From positions 1-64,000 of the forward strand of contig NZ_STGK01000019.1 in NCBI RefSeq assembly GCF_004919105.1: DNA of 64,000 nt, in the 5' to 3' direction. A program made the translations under genes and the position numbers. Under the pieces are notes generated by a model that was not told the DNA's origin, did not search any database, and was given only the letters and a program-made list of their open reading frames with translations. Shown here piece after piece: positions 17,566-26,289 of this stretch. The DNA comes from Nocardioides sp. GY 10113 (lineage in GTDB: Bacteria > Actinomycetota > Actinomycetes > Propionibacteriales > Nocardioidaceae). Each line of letters begins with the position of its first letter. Position 1 is the stretch's first letter.

Positions 17566-18168
17566 ATGGCGCGACGTCGGGCGATCGCCTGGACGGTCGG
17601 TGCGACCGCCCTGCTGGTCCTGGTGGCGGGGCTCCTCCTGTTCCAGCCCTGGCTGCTGTTCATCGACGAGACGGTGGAGGAGGCCGACGAGGCCGGCGTC
17701 GTGGTCAGCACCGCGACGGGTGGGCTCGCCGACACGGCGGTGCCCACGCAGGGGGCGTCGAGCGGCGCGCCGCCGGCGTCCTCGGCGGCGCCGGTCCGCG
17801 TCGAGCTGGCCCGGGGCGCGTTCATCGACGCCGAGCACGGCACCTCCGGTACGGCGGTGGTCTACCGGCGCGGCGACGGCACCCGCTACCTGCGCCTGGA
17901 GGACCTCGACACGTCCAACGGGCCGGACCTGCACGTGTGGATCACCGACCAGCCCAGCGGCGGTGGCTGCGGCGGATGCCTGGGCTCGTGGGACATCTAC
18001 GACGACGGCGACTACGTCCGACTCGGCGAGCTGAAGGGCAACCAGGGCTCCCAGAACTACGAGATCCCCGCCGGCGCCGACCTGTCCGGGCTGACGTCGG
18101 TGGTGATCTGGTGCGACCAGTTCAACGTGGCGTTCGGCACCGCGGACGTGAGCGGGATGGCCGCCTGA
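17566..18168 (+). CDS. Membrane-anchored DM13-domain protein
   Basis: A 200-residue protein with an N-terminal membrane anchor (AIAWTVGATALLVLVAGLLLF in parts), a Pro/Ala/Ser linker and a DM13 domain (about 85-198). DM13 domains are proposed to carry redox-active cysteines; here the cluster GGGCGGCLG and a later Cys in VVIWCDQFNVAFG are present. Extracytoplasmic location is inferred. GGAGGAG precedes the ATG by 6 nt. It is divergent from the ECF sigma gene and convergent with iclR. Function unproven; possible extracellular electron transfer or adhesion. Confidence 0.78.
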   Translation: MARRRAIAWTVGATALLVLVAGLLLFQPWLLFIDETVEEADEAGVVVSTATGGLADTAVPTQGASSGAPPASSAAPVRVELARGAFIDAEHGTSGTAVVYRRGDGTRYLRLEDLDTSNGPDLHVWITDQPSGGGCGGCLGSWDIYDDGDYVRLGELKGNQGSQNYEIPAGADLSGLTSVVIWCDQFNVAFGTADVSGMAA

Positions 18169-18193
18169 GGCGCGGGACCCGGCCGAGACTCGC

Positions 18194-18979
18194 TCAGCGA
18201 ACGCGGGCGATGCCGCGCAACCGTGCCGTGATCGCCCGCGCGGTGCGGGTCACCGCCTCCGCGGTCTGCTCGGGGGGCGCGGCCCGCTCCGACGGCGTGG
18301 TGGCGGCGTCGTCGGGGTAGGTGACCGCGATGGCGGCCACCGGGTGCCCGTTGTGGTCGTGCACCGCCACCGCGACCGAGGCGAACCCCGGCGTGACCTC
18401 GCCGCTCTCGATCGCGTAGCCGCGGGCCCGGGTGTCGGTGAGCAGGCTGCGGAGCGCCCGCGGTCCGTCCGGGCCGAGCCCGTGCCGGTCGATGAAGGCG
18501 GACCGGTCCGGGTAGAGCGCCCGGACCTGGGCCGCGGGCAGGTCGGCCAGGATCGCGCGACCGCTGGCGGTCAGGTGTGCCGGCAGTCGTACGCCGACGT
18601 CGGTCACCAGCGGCGGGCGGCCGGGGGCCCGCTCCTCGATCACGTAGAGCACGTCGCGGCCGTGCGGCACCGCCAGGTGCGCGGACTGCCCGACCCGGTC
18701 CACCAGAGCGGCCAGCGGCCGCCGGGCGACGCGCTGCAGGGGTTCCTGGCGCACGTAGCCGGAGCCGACCTCGAACGCCGCGACGCCCACGCCGTACCGG
18801 CGCTCCTCGGGCAGGTGCACCACGAATCCCTCGTCGGCCATCGCGGTGAGCAGGTGGTACGTCGTCGAGCGGGGGATCCCGAGCTCGCGCGCGATCCGGT
18901 CGACCGGCACGGGCTCGGGCTGCGCCGCGAGGAAGCGCAGCACGCGCAGGGCTCGTGTGGCCGCCGGCACGTTGCTCAT
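18194..18979 (-). CDS. IclR-family regulator, probable hut repressor
   Basis: A 261-residue IclR protein: N-terminal winged helix (about 5-65; VDRIARELGIPRSTTYHLLTAM) and C-terminal effector domain (about 75-255; PAHLTASGRAILADL, ARGYAIESGEVTPGFASVAV). GAGGAGGG precedes the ATG. It is divergent from the histidine utilisation operon. A perfect 18-bp palindrome lies between the two genes, 27 bp before this start, so it probably represses itself and hut, with histidine or urocanate as candidate inducer. The role in hut is inferred from position. Confidence 0.85.
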   Translation of the reverse strand: MSNVPAATRALRVLRFLAAQPEPVPVDRIARELGIPRSTTYHLLTAMADEGFVVHLPEERRYGVGVAAFEVGSGYVRQEPLQRVARRPLAALVDRVGQSAHLAVPHGRDVLYVIEERAPGRPPLVTDVGVRLPAHLTASGRAILADLPAAQVRALYPDRSAFIDRHGLGPDGPRALRSLLTDTRARGYAIESGEVTPGFASVAVAVHDHNGHPVAAIAVTYPDDAATTPSERAAPPEQTAEAVTRTARAITARLRGIARVR

Positions 18980-19006
18980 CGACCCTCCTCCCGGGGCGGC
19001 TCCGAA

Positions 19007-19024
19007 TGTCTCGGATCCGAGACA
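19007..19024. promoter_or_regulatory. Perfect 18-bp palindrome, probable IclR/hut operator
   Basis: TGTCTCGGATCCGAGACA is identical to its reverse complement. It is centred in the 99-bp gap between iclR and hutH, 54 bp before the hutH start. Confidence 0.75.
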
Positions 19025-19078
19025 CCAGGGTGCCACACATGGCTGGTCGGACCCACCCGGTGGGCGTTTGATGGAGCC

Positions 19079-20620
19079 ATGCAGCAGTTCATCGAGGTCG
19101 GCACCGGACCGGTGTCGTTCGCCGACGTGATCGCCGTGGCCCGCAACGGGGCCGGCGTGCGACTCACCGAGGAAGCACAGCAGGCCATCAAGCACGCTCG
19201 CGGCGTCGTCGAGGAGCTGGCGTCCGCCCCGACGCCGGCGTACGGCATCTCCACCGGGTTCGGCGCCCTGGCGACCCGGCACATCCCGAACGAGCTGCGG
19301 GCCCAGCTCCAGCGTTCGCTGGTCCGGTCCCACGCCGCCGGCTCCGGCCCCGAGGTCGAACGGGAGGTGACCCGCGCGCTGATGCTGCTGCGGCTCTCCA
19401 CGCTGGCCACCGGTCACACCGGCGTGCGCCTCGAGACCGCCCGGCTGATGGCCGACCTGCTCACGCACGGGATCACCCCGGTGGTGCACGAGTACGGCTC
19501 GCTCGGCTGCTCCGGCGACCTCGCCCCGCTCTCGCACTGCGCGCTCGCGCTGCTCGGCGAGGGCGACGTGCGCGACGCCGCCGGCACCCTGATGCCCGCC
19601 GCCGACGCGCTCGCCGCCGCCGGCCTGACGCCGGTCGAGCTCGCCGCCAAGGAGGGCCTGGCCCTCATCAACGGCACCGACGGCATGCTCGGCATGCTGG
19701 TGATGGCGCTGGACGACCTCGACCGCCTGATGCGCACCGCCGACATCGCCGCCGCGATGAGCGTGGAGGGCCAGCTCGGCACCGACCGCGTCTTCGCCGC
19801 CGACCTGCAGGCGATCCGCCCGCACCCGGGCCAGGCCTCCTCGGCCGCCAACCTGGTCGCGCTGCTCGCCGACTCCGGCGTCGTCGCCTCCCACCGCGGT
19901 CCCGACTGCAACAGGGTCCAGGACGCCTACTCGCTGCGCTGCACCCCGCAGGTGCACGGCGCCGCCCGCGACACCATGGCGCACGCCGCCAGCGTGGCCC
20001 GCGTCGAGCTCTCCAGCGCCGTGGACAACCCGGTGGTGATCGGCGACCGCGTCGAGTCCAACGGCAACTTCCACGGCGCGCCCGTCGCCTACGTGCTGGA
20101 CTTCCTCGCGATCGCCGCCGCCGACATCGCCAGCATCAGCGAGCGTCGTACCGACCGCTTCCTGGACAAGGCCCGCAACCACGGCCTGCCGCCGTTCCTG
20201 GCCGACGACCCCGGCGTCGACTCGGGCCACATGATCGCCCAGTACACCCAGGCGGCGATCGTCTCGGAGCTGAAGCGCCTCGCGGTCCCGGCCTCGGTCG
20301 ACTCGATCCCCTCCAGCGCGATGCAGGAGGACCACGTGTCGATGGGCTGGTCGGCCGCACGCAAGCTGCGTCGCTCGATCGACGGCCTCACCCGGGTGCT
20401 CGCCGTCGAGGTGCTCACCGCCGCCCGCGCGCTCGACCTGCGCGCCCCGCTCGACCCGTCCCCGGCCACCGGCGCCGTCGTCTCCCTGCTCCGGGAGAAC
20501 GGCATCCAGGGCCCGGGCACGGACCGCTTCCTGGCCCCCGAGATCGCCGCCTGCGTCGACCTCGTCCGCAACGGCGCGGTCCTGACGGCCGCCGAGAACG
20601 TGATCGGAGAACTCGCATGA
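19079..20620 (+). CDS. hutH: Histidine ammonia-lyase
   Basis: A 513-residue histidine ammonia-lyase, the first step of histidine breakdown (histidine to trans-urocanate plus ammonia). The MIO cofactor should form from Cys144-Ser145-Gly146 in SLGCSGDLAPLSH; most lyases have Ala-Ser-Gly there, so the first residue is a variant. Other family blocks are YGISTGFGALA, NGTDGMLGML, DAYSLRCTPQVHGA and SSAMQEDHVSMG. The length is normal. The ATG at 19079 is in frame with the whole domain; an out-of-frame ATG lies 8 nt upstream. The stop overlaps hutU (ATGA). Likely repressed by the divergent IclR protein. Confidence 0.95.
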   Translation: MQQFIEVGTGPVSFADVIAVARNGAGVRLTEEAQQAIKHARGVVEELASAPTPAYGISTGFGALATRHIPNELRAQLQRSLVRSHAAGSGPEVEREVTRALMLLRLSTLATGHTGVRLETARLMADLLTHGITPVVHEYGSLGCSGDLAPLSHCALALLGEGDVRDAAGTLMPAADALAAAGLTPVELAAKEGLALINGTDGMLGMLVMALDDLDRLMRTADIAAAMSVEGQLGTDRVFAADLQAIRPHPGQASSAANLVALLADSGVVASHRGPDCNRVQDAYSLRCTPQVHGAARDTMAHAASVARVELSSAVDNPVVIGDRVESNGNFHGAPVAYVLDFLAIAAADIASISERRTDRFLDKARNHGLPPFLADDPGVDSGHMIAQYTQAAIVSELKRLAVPASVDSIPSSAMQEDHVSMGWSAARKLRRSIDGLTRVLAVEVLTAARALDLRAPLDPSPATGAVVSLLRENGIQGPGTDRFLAPEIAACVDLVRNGAVLTAAENVIGELA

Positions 20621-22284
20621 CCGACCTGACCGAGCCCAACAACCCGCGGCTGCCCATCCACGCCGCCACCGGCACCGAGCTGACCGCGAAGTCGTGGCAG
20701 ACCGAGGCGCCGCTGCGGATGCTGATGAACAACCTCGACCCCGACAACGCGGAGAACCCCGCCGACCTCGTGGTCTACGGCGGCACCGGCCGCGCCGCGC
20801 GCTCCTGGGAGGCGTACGACGCCATCGTCCGCGCCCTGCGCGACCTCGAGGCCGACGAGACCCTGCTCGTGCAGAGCGGCAAGCCGGTCGGCGTGATGCG
20901 GACCAACGAGTGGGCCCCGCGCGTGCTGATCGCCAACTCCAACCTGGTCGGCGACTGGGCCAACTGGGAGGAGTTCCGCCGCCTCGAGGACCTCGGCCTG
21001 ACCATGTACGGCCAGATGACCGCGGGCTCCTGGATCTACATCGGCACCCAGGGCATCCTCCAGGGCACCTACGAGACCTTCGCCGCCGTCGCCGACAAGC
21101 GCTTCGGCGGCACCCTGGCCGGCACCATCACCGTCACCGCCGGACTCGGCGGGATGGGCGGCGCCCAGCCGCTCGCGGTGACCATGAACGACGGCGTCGC
21201 GATCTGCATCGAGTGCGACCCGCACCGCATCCAGCGCCGCCTGGAGACCCGCTACCTCGACGTGCAGGCCGACTCGCTCGAGCACGCCCTCGAGCTGGCG
21301 GTCCAGGCCCGCGACGAGCGTCGCGGCCTCTCGATCGGCGTCCTCGGCAACGCCGCCGAGATCCTCCCGCAGCTGCTGGAGATGGAGGCGCCGATCGACA
21401 TCGTCACCGACCAGACCTCCGCGCACGACCCGCTGTTCTACCTCCCGGTCGGCGTGCCGTTCGAGGAGTGGCAGGCCCGGCGCGAGGCCGACCCGGTCGG
21501 CTTCACCAAGGAGGCCCAGGCCTCGATGGCCGCGCACGTGGCCGCCATGGTCGGCTTCATGGACAAGGGCGCCGAGGTCTTCGACTACGGCAACTCGATC
21601 CGCGACGAGGCGCGCAAGGGCGGCTTCGACCGCGCCTTCGACTTCCCCGGCTTCGTCCCCGCCTACATCCGTCCGCTCTTCTGCGAGGGCAAGGGCCCGT
21701 TCCGCTGGGCCGCGCTCTCCGGCGACCCCGCCGACATCGCGGCCACCGACAAGGCGATCCTCGAGCTCTTCCCGGAGAACGAGAAGCTGCGCCGCTGGAT
21801 CACCATGGCCCAGGAGCGCGTCGAGTTCCAGGGGCTGCCGGCCCGCATCTGCTGGCTCGGGTACGGCGAGCGCCACCTCGCCGGCCTGAGGTTCAACGAG
21901 ATGGTCGCCAACGGCGAGCTCAAGGCGCCGGTCGTGATCGGTCGCGACCACCTCGACTGCGGCTCGGTCGCCTCGCCGTACCGGGAGACCGAGGCGATGG
22001 CCGACGGCTCCGACGCGATCGCCGACTGGCCGCTGCTCAACGCGCTGGTCAACACCGCCTCGGGCGCCACCTGGGTGTCGCTGCACCACGGTGGCGGCGT
22101 CGGCATCGGCCGCTCGATCCACGCCGGTCAGGTGATCGTCGCCGACGGCACCGAGCTGGCCGCGCAGAAGATCGAGCGCGTGCTCACCAACGACCCGGGG
22201 ATGGGCGTGATCCGTCACGTCGACGCCGGTTACGAGCGGGCCGAGGAGGTCGCCGCCGAGCGCGGCGTGCGGGTTCCGCGATGA
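20617..22284 (+). CDS. hutU: Urocanate hydratase
   Basis: A 555-residue urocanate hydratase that converts urocanate to imidazolonepropionate using tightly bound NAD. The sequence is full length and highly conserved: VVYGGTGRAARSWEAY, YIGTQGILQGTYETF, GLGGMGGAQPLAVTM, DQTSAHDPLFYLPVG and VSLHHGGGVGIGRSIHAG. The ATG overlaps the hutH stop and the stop overlaps the following M20 peptidase gene, so the first three hut genes are translationally coupled. Confidence 0.96.
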   Translation: MTDLTEPNNPRLPIHAATGTELTAKSWQTEAPLRMLMNNLDPDNAENPADLVVYGGTGRAARSWEAYDAIVRALRDLEADETLLVQSGKPVGVMRTNEWAPRVLIANSNLVGDWANWEEFRRLEDLGLTMYGQMTAGSWIYIGTQGILQGTYETFAAVADKRFGGTLAGTITVTAGLGGMGGAQPLAVTMNDGVAICIECDPHRIQRRLETRYLDVQADSLEHALELAVQARDERRGLSIGVLGNAAEILPQLLEMEAPIDIVTDQTSAHDPLFYLPVGVPFEEWQARREADPVGFTKEAQASMAAHVAAMVGFMDKGAEVFDYGNSIRDEARKGGFDRAFDFPGFVPAYIRPLFCEGKGPFRWAALSGDPADIAATDKAILELFPENEKLRRWITMAQERVEFQGLPARICWLGYGERHLAGLRFNEMVANGELKAPVVIGRDHLDCGSVASPYRETEAMADGSDAIADWPLLNALVNTASGATWVSLHHGGGVGIGRSIHAGQVIVADGTELAAQKIERVLTNDPGMGVIRHVDAGYERAEEVAAERGVRVPR

Positions 22285-23501
22285 CCTCCTCCGCCAGCAA
22301 CGGGCCGGATTTCGAGCAGATGTGGTCCGCGCTGCTGCCGATCGGACGGTCGGCGGCCAGCGGGGGCTACTTCCGCCAGCCCTGGCACGGCGCCGAGGTC
22401 GAGCTGCGCGCCTGGTTCGTCGAGGAGGCGGACCGGCGCGGGCTCGAGGTCGAGCACGACGCGTTCGGCAACATGGTCGCCTGGTGGCGCCCGGACGGCG
22501 CCGCGGGGCCCGCGGTGCTCACCGGCAGCCACCTCGACTCCGTCCTCGACGGCGGCGCGTTCGACGGTCCGCTCGGCGTGGTCTCCGCGCTGGCGGCGTA
22601 CGACCGGCTGGTCGAGTCCGGTGTGCGGCCGGACCGCCCGCTGGCGATCGGCGTCTTCGCCGAGGAGGAGGGGTCGCGGTTCGGGCGCGCCTGCCTCGGC
22701 TCGCGCCTCGCGGTCGGCGCGGCGTCCTGGGAGGACGCGCGCTCCCTGACCGATGCCGACGGCGTGCGGCTCGGCGACGTCGTCGAGGGTGGCGCACCCT
22801 CCTCGTGGCTCGCCGGGGTCGGCGCCTACGTCGAGCTCCACGTGGAGCAGGGGCGCGGGCTGGTCGACCTCGATGCCGCTGTGGGGGCGGCGTCGGGGAT
22901 CTGGCCGCACGGCCGGTGGCGCTTCGACTTCACCGGTCGGGCCGACCACGCCGGCGCGGCGCGGATGGAGGACCGGGCCGACCCGATGCTCTCCTACGCG
23001 ATGACCGCGCTGGCGGCGAACAAGCAGGCCCGGCTCGCGGGCCAGCGGGCGACGTTCGGCCGGGTCGAGGTCGCGCCCAACGGGACCAACGTCGTCCCCT
23101 CGCGGGTCTCGGCCTGGCTCGACGCGCGGGCCGACTCCCCGTCGGGGATGGCCGACCTCGTCGCCGAGATCGAGCGTCAGGCGGCGGCGCGTGCCGAACG
23201 TGACGGGACCTCGCTGAGCGTGACCGCGGAGTCGGTCACCGGCGCGGTCTCCTTCGACCCGGTACTGAGGGGGCGGGTCGACGGACTTCTGGGTGGCGCG
23301 GTGCCGGTGCTGCCCAGCATCGCCGGCCACGACGCCGGCGTGCTGCAGGAGGCGGGCATCCCGACGGCGATGCTCTTCGTGCGCAACCCCACCGGGGTCT
23401 CGCACGCGCCGGCCGAGTCGGCGGGGACGGACGACTGCCTGGCCGGCGTCGAGGCGCTGGCGACGGCGCTGACCGGGCTGCTGACCGGTCCGGGCGAGTG
23501 A
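22281..23501 (+). CDS. M20-family amidohydrolase of the hut operon (AllC-like)
   Basis: A 406-residue M20 metallo-amidohydrolase close to allantoate amidohydrolase / N-carbamoyl-amino acid hydrolases: GSHLDSVLDGGAFDGPLGV (first metal His and Asp), FAEEEGSRFG (catalytic Glu pair), YVELHVEQG and SIAGHDAGVLQEAG. Position between hutU and hutF, with overlap ATGA, argues that it serves histidine degradation. HutF yields N-formylglutamate and no HutG deformylase is seen here, so this enzyme probably releases formate and glutamate. Streptomyces has, as far as I recall, the same gene order. Function inferred. Confidence 0.82.
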   Translation: MTSSASNGPDFEQMWSALLPIGRSAASGGYFRQPWHGAEVELRAWFVEEADRRGLEVEHDAFGNMVAWWRPDGAAGPAVLTGSHLDSVLDGGAFDGPLGVVSALAAYDRLVESGVRPDRPLAIGVFAEEEGSRFGRACLGSRLAVGAASWEDARSLTDADGVRLGDVVEGGAPSSWLAGVGAYVELHVEQGRGLVDLDAAVGAASGIWPHGRWRFDFTGRADHAGAARMEDRADPMLSYAMTALAANKQARLAGQRATFGRVEVAPNGTNVVPSRVSAWLDARADSPSGMADLVAEIERQAAARAERDGTSLSVTAESVTGAVSFDPVLRGRVDGLLGGAVPVLPSIAGHDAGVLQEAGIPTAMLFVRNPTGVSHAPAESAGTDDCLAGVEALATALTGLLTGPGE

Positions 23502-23540
23502 TGGACGAGTGGGGCGATTGATGGACGAGGAGGGCGCGGC

Positions 23541-24863
23541 GTGACGTCGTACCTGCTGGAGCGCGCGTGGGTCGACGGCGCGATGCGCGACGACGTGCTG
23601 GTGACGGTCGAGGACGGGGTGTTCACGTCCGTCACTCCGGCCACCTCCGCGGAGGTTTCCTCCGGCGTGACGGGCAGTGCGATGGCACTCACGCCCGGGA
23701 ATCCCCGGTCGACCGGGGATTCCGAGGCCCGCATCCCCGGCCTCACCCTGCCCGGCTTCAAGAACACCCACAGCCACGCGTTCCACCGCGCCCTGCGCGG
23801 CCGGGTCCAGGTGGGCGAGGGCAGCTTCTGGACCTGGCGCGACCAGATGTACGACGTCGCCAACCGCCTCGACCCGGACTCGTACCACGATCTCGCCCGG
23901 GCCACGTACGCCGAGATGGTCGCCGCCGGCTTCACGTCGGTCTCCGAGTTCCACTACGTCCACCACCAGCCCGACGGCACCCCGTACGACGACCCGAACG
24001 CCCTGGGCCACGCCCTGGTCGCGGCGGCGGCCGACGCCGGGATCCGGATCCGGCTGATCGACACCTGCTACCTCGCCGGCGGCATCGGCCAGCCCTTGGG
24101 GCCCCTCCAGCGGCGCTTCGACGACGGCGACGCCGACCGGTGGGCGGCGCGGATGGCCGAGATCGAGCACGACCAGGTCGGCGGCGCGATCCACTCGGTG
24201 CGTGCGGTGCCGCGCGACCAGCTCGCCACGGTGGCCGACGCCACCCACGGCAGGGAGCTGCACGTCCACGTCTCCGAGCAGCCGGCCGAGAACGAGGCCT
24301 GCCTGGCGGCGTACGGGATCACGCCGATCGGGCTGCTCGCCGAGGCCGGCGCGCTGGGGCCGCGGACCACCGCGGTCCATGCGACGCACCTGACCGACCG
24401 CGACATCGAGCTGCTGGCCGAGACGGACACCGAGGTCAGCTTCTGCCCGACCACGGAGCGCGACCTCGGCGACGGCATCGGACCGGCGCGGGCGCTCTAC
24501 GAGGCCGGCGTCCGGCTGAGCCTGGGCAGCGACAGCCAGGCGATCATCGACCCGTTCGACGAGATGCGCGCGCTGGAGGGGCACGAGCGGCTCGCCTCGA
24601 TCCGGCGCGGCCGGTTCACCGCCGGCCAGCTCCTCGGCTTCGGTGCCGGGCGGATCGCCGTCGGGGAGCCGGCGGACCTGGTCACCGTCGATCCCGCCAG
24701 CCCGCGGACCGCGGGCACCGGCGGCGACGAGCACACCGCGGTCTACGCGGCACACCCGGCGGACGTGCGCCGGGTGATGGTGGGGGGACGGGTCGTCTTC
24801 GACGGCGACCACGCCCAGGTGGGCGCGGACCTGGACCGCGCGATCGGAGGACTGTGGAGATGA
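23541..24863 (+). CDS. hutF: Formimidoylglutamate deiminase
   Basis: A 440-residue metal-dependent deiminase of the amidohydrolase superfamily: LPGFKNTHSHAFHRAL (metal His pair), LHVHVSEQPAENEAC, HATHLTDRDI, FCPTTERDLGDGIGP and SLGSDSQAIIDPFDEMR. It converts N-formimidoylglutamate to N-formylglutamate and ammonia. GAGGAG precedes the GTG start. Residues about 35-61 are an extra, low-conservation stretch encoded by two adjacent palindromes (23664-23723), placed before the catalytic barrel; it looks like an in-frame repeat insertion tolerated in a loop. The stop overlaps hutI (ATGA). Confidence 0.92.
   Translation: MTSYLLERAWVDGAMRDDVLVTVEDGVFTSVTPATSAEVSSGVTGSAMALTPGNPRSTGDSEARIPGLTLPGFKNTHSHAFHRALRGRVQVGEGSFWTWRDQMYDVANRLDPDSYHDLARATYAEMVAAGFTSVSEFHYVHHQPDGTPYDDPNALGHALVAAAADAGIRIRLIDTCYLAGGIGQPLGPLQRRFDDGDADRWAARMAEIEHDQVGGAIHSVRAVPRDQLATVADATHGRELHVHVSEQPAENEACLAAYGITPIGLLAEAGALGPRTTAVHATHLTDRDIELLAETDTEVSFCPTTERDLGDGIGPARALYEAGVRLSLGSDSQAIIDPFDEMRALEGHERLASIRRGRFTAGQLLGFGAGRIAVGEPADLVTVDPASPRTAGTGGDEHTAVYAAHPADVRRVMVGGRVVFDGDHAQVGADLDRAIGGLWR
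23644..23723. repeat. Palindromic element inserted in frame within hutF
   Basis: Three inverted repeats in 80 bp: CCTCCGCGGAGG (23644-23655), a stem GGCGTGA / TCACGCC (23664-23670 with 23689-23695) that encloses AGTGC / GCAC, and a perfect 26-bp palindrome (23698-23723, arms GGAATCCCCGGTC and GACCGGGGATTCC). The design resembles REP-type elements. The reading frame passes through without a stop. Confidence 0.7.
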
Positions 24864-26047
24864 CCGCTCGGACGAGCTCGACCCTGCTGACCGGCATCGG
24901 CGAGCTGGCCACCAACGACCCGGCGCTCGACGGGGTGGCGCCGGGTCCGTTGGGGGTGCTCACCGACGCCGCCGTCGTCTGGGAGGCCGGCCGCATCGCC
25001 TGGGTCGGCCGTGGAGCGGACGCGCCCGCCGCCGACACCCGGATCGACGCCGGCGGGCGGGCGGTGATCCCGGGGTTCGTGGACAGCCACAGCCACCTGG
25101 TCTTCGCCGGCGACCGCTCCGAGGAGTTCCGGGCGCGGATGGCGGGGGAGCAGTACGCCGCCGGCGGGATCCGCACCACGGTGGCCGCCACCCGCGGCGC
25201 GAGCGACGACGACCTGCGCGCCAACGTCGCCCGCCACGTCGCGGAGATGCGCCGCCAGGGCACCACGCACGTCGAGATCAAGTCCGGCTACGGACTCAGC
25301 GTCGAGGACGAGGCCCGCGGGCTGCGCGTCGCCGGCGAGTTCACCGACGACACGACCTTCCTCGGCGCCCACGTCGTGCCGGCCGAGTACGCCGAGGACC
25401 CGGCCGGCTACGTCGACCTGGTCACCGGACCGATGCTCGAGGCGGCGGCCCCGCACGCGCGCTGGATCGACGTGTTCTGCGAGCGGGGCGCGTTCGACGT
25501 CGACCAGGCCCGCCGGATCCTCGAGGCGGGCGCGGCCGCCGGGCTGCGCGGCCGGCTGCACGCCAACCAGCTCACCTACGGCGGGGGCGTCCGGCTGGCC
25601 GCCGAGCTCGGGCTGGCCGCCGTCGACCACTGCACCTTCCTCGCCGACGAGGACGTCGCCGCGCTCGCCGACTCCGGGACCGTGGCGACGCTGCTGCCCG
25701 GCGTGGAGTTCTCCACCCGGCAGCCGTACCCGGACGCACGCCGGCTGCTGGACGCCGGCGTCCGCGTCGCGCTGGCCAGCGACTGCAACCCCGGCTCGTG
25801 CTACACCAGCTCGGTGCCGTTCTGCATCGCGGTGGCGGTGCGGGACATGGGGATGACACCCGCCGAGGCGGTGCACGCCGCGACCGCGACGGGCGCCGCC
25901 GCGCTGGGCCGCGACGACCTGGGGCGGGTGGCGGTCGGCGCCCGCGCGGACCTCACGCTGCTGGACGCGCCGAGCCACGTGCACCTGGCCTACCGGCCGG
26001 GCGTGCCGCTGGTGACGCGGGTCTGGCAGGAAGGCGAGGATGCCTGA
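24860..26047 (+). CDS. hutI: Imidazolonepropionase
   Basis: A 395-residue imidazolonepropionase, opening the imidazolone ring to N-formimidoylglutamate. Metal-site and family blocks: VIPGFVDSHSHLVFAGDR, YAAGGIRTTVAATR, THVEIKSGYGLS, LHANQLTYGGGV, AAVDHCTFL and LASDCNPGSCYTSSV. Full length. The ATG overlaps the hutF stop. Last gene of the hut operon; its product feeds HutF, the gene just upstream. No strong terminator was seen before the DUF3046 gene 48 bp downstream. Confidence 0.96.
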   Translation: MTARTSSTLLTGIGELATNDPALDGVAPGPLGVLTDAAVVWEAGRIAWVGRGADAPAADTRIDAGGRAVIPGFVDSHSHLVFAGDRSEEFRARMAGEQYAAGGIRTTVAATRGASDDDLRANVARHVAEMRRQGTTHVEIKSGYGLSVEDEARGLRVAGEFTDDTTFLGAHVVPAEYAEDPAGYVDLVTGPMLEAAAPHARWIDVFCERGAFDVDQARRILEAGAAAGLRGRLHANQLTYGGGVRLAAELGLAAVDHCTFLADEDVAALADSGTVATLLPGVEFSTRQPYPDARRLLDAGVRVALASDCNPGSCYTSSVPFCIAVAVRDMGMTPAEAVHAATATGAAALGRDDLGRVAVGARADLTLLDAPSHVHLAYRPGVPLVTRVWQEGEDA

Positions 26048-26094
26048 CGGCCATGCGGTCGCGGGCCGCGGGACCGGTCGGGGATGATGGCCGC

Positions 26095-26289
26095 GTGAGG
26101 CACACCGAGTTCTGGGCGCGGATGGAGGAGCACCTGGGCGCGTCGTACGCCTCGGCCTGGGCCGACCAGGTCGTGATGGGCTCCCTGGAGCACCGTACGG
26201 CGCGGGAGGCGCTGGAGGCCGGTGTGTCGCCCAAGGAGGTGTGGCGCGCGGTCCACGAGACGCTCGGGCTCCCGGAGCGCGAGCGTTGA
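26095..26289 (+). CDS. DUF3046 protein
   Basis: A 64-residue protein of the DUF3046 family, found in actinobacteria usually close to recA. It begins VRHTEFWARMEEHLG and contains YASAWADQVVMGSLEHRTARE and VWRAVHETLGLPERER in outline, matching the family over its whole length. The GTG is chosen because the family starts at this point; GATGAT lies 6 nt upstream and could be a -10 of a leaderless message. The stop overlaps a TTG that probably starts the MFS gene. Function unknown. Confidence 0.82.
   Translation: MRHTEFWARMEEHLGASYASAWADQVVMGSLEHRTAREALEAGVSPKEVWRAVHETLGLPERER

Noticed and set aside
20089..22218. A 709-codon open frame on the minus strand opposite hutH/hutU
   Set aside because: Repetitive Gly/Val/Asp/Arg composition typical of antisense frames in GC-rich DNA; the plus strand encodes highly conserved HutU and HutH.
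23644..23723. Insertion sequence or MITE with target duplication in hutF
   Set aside because: No transposase, no clear terminal repeats with flanking target duplication; only the internal palindromes are visible, so a REP-type description is safer.
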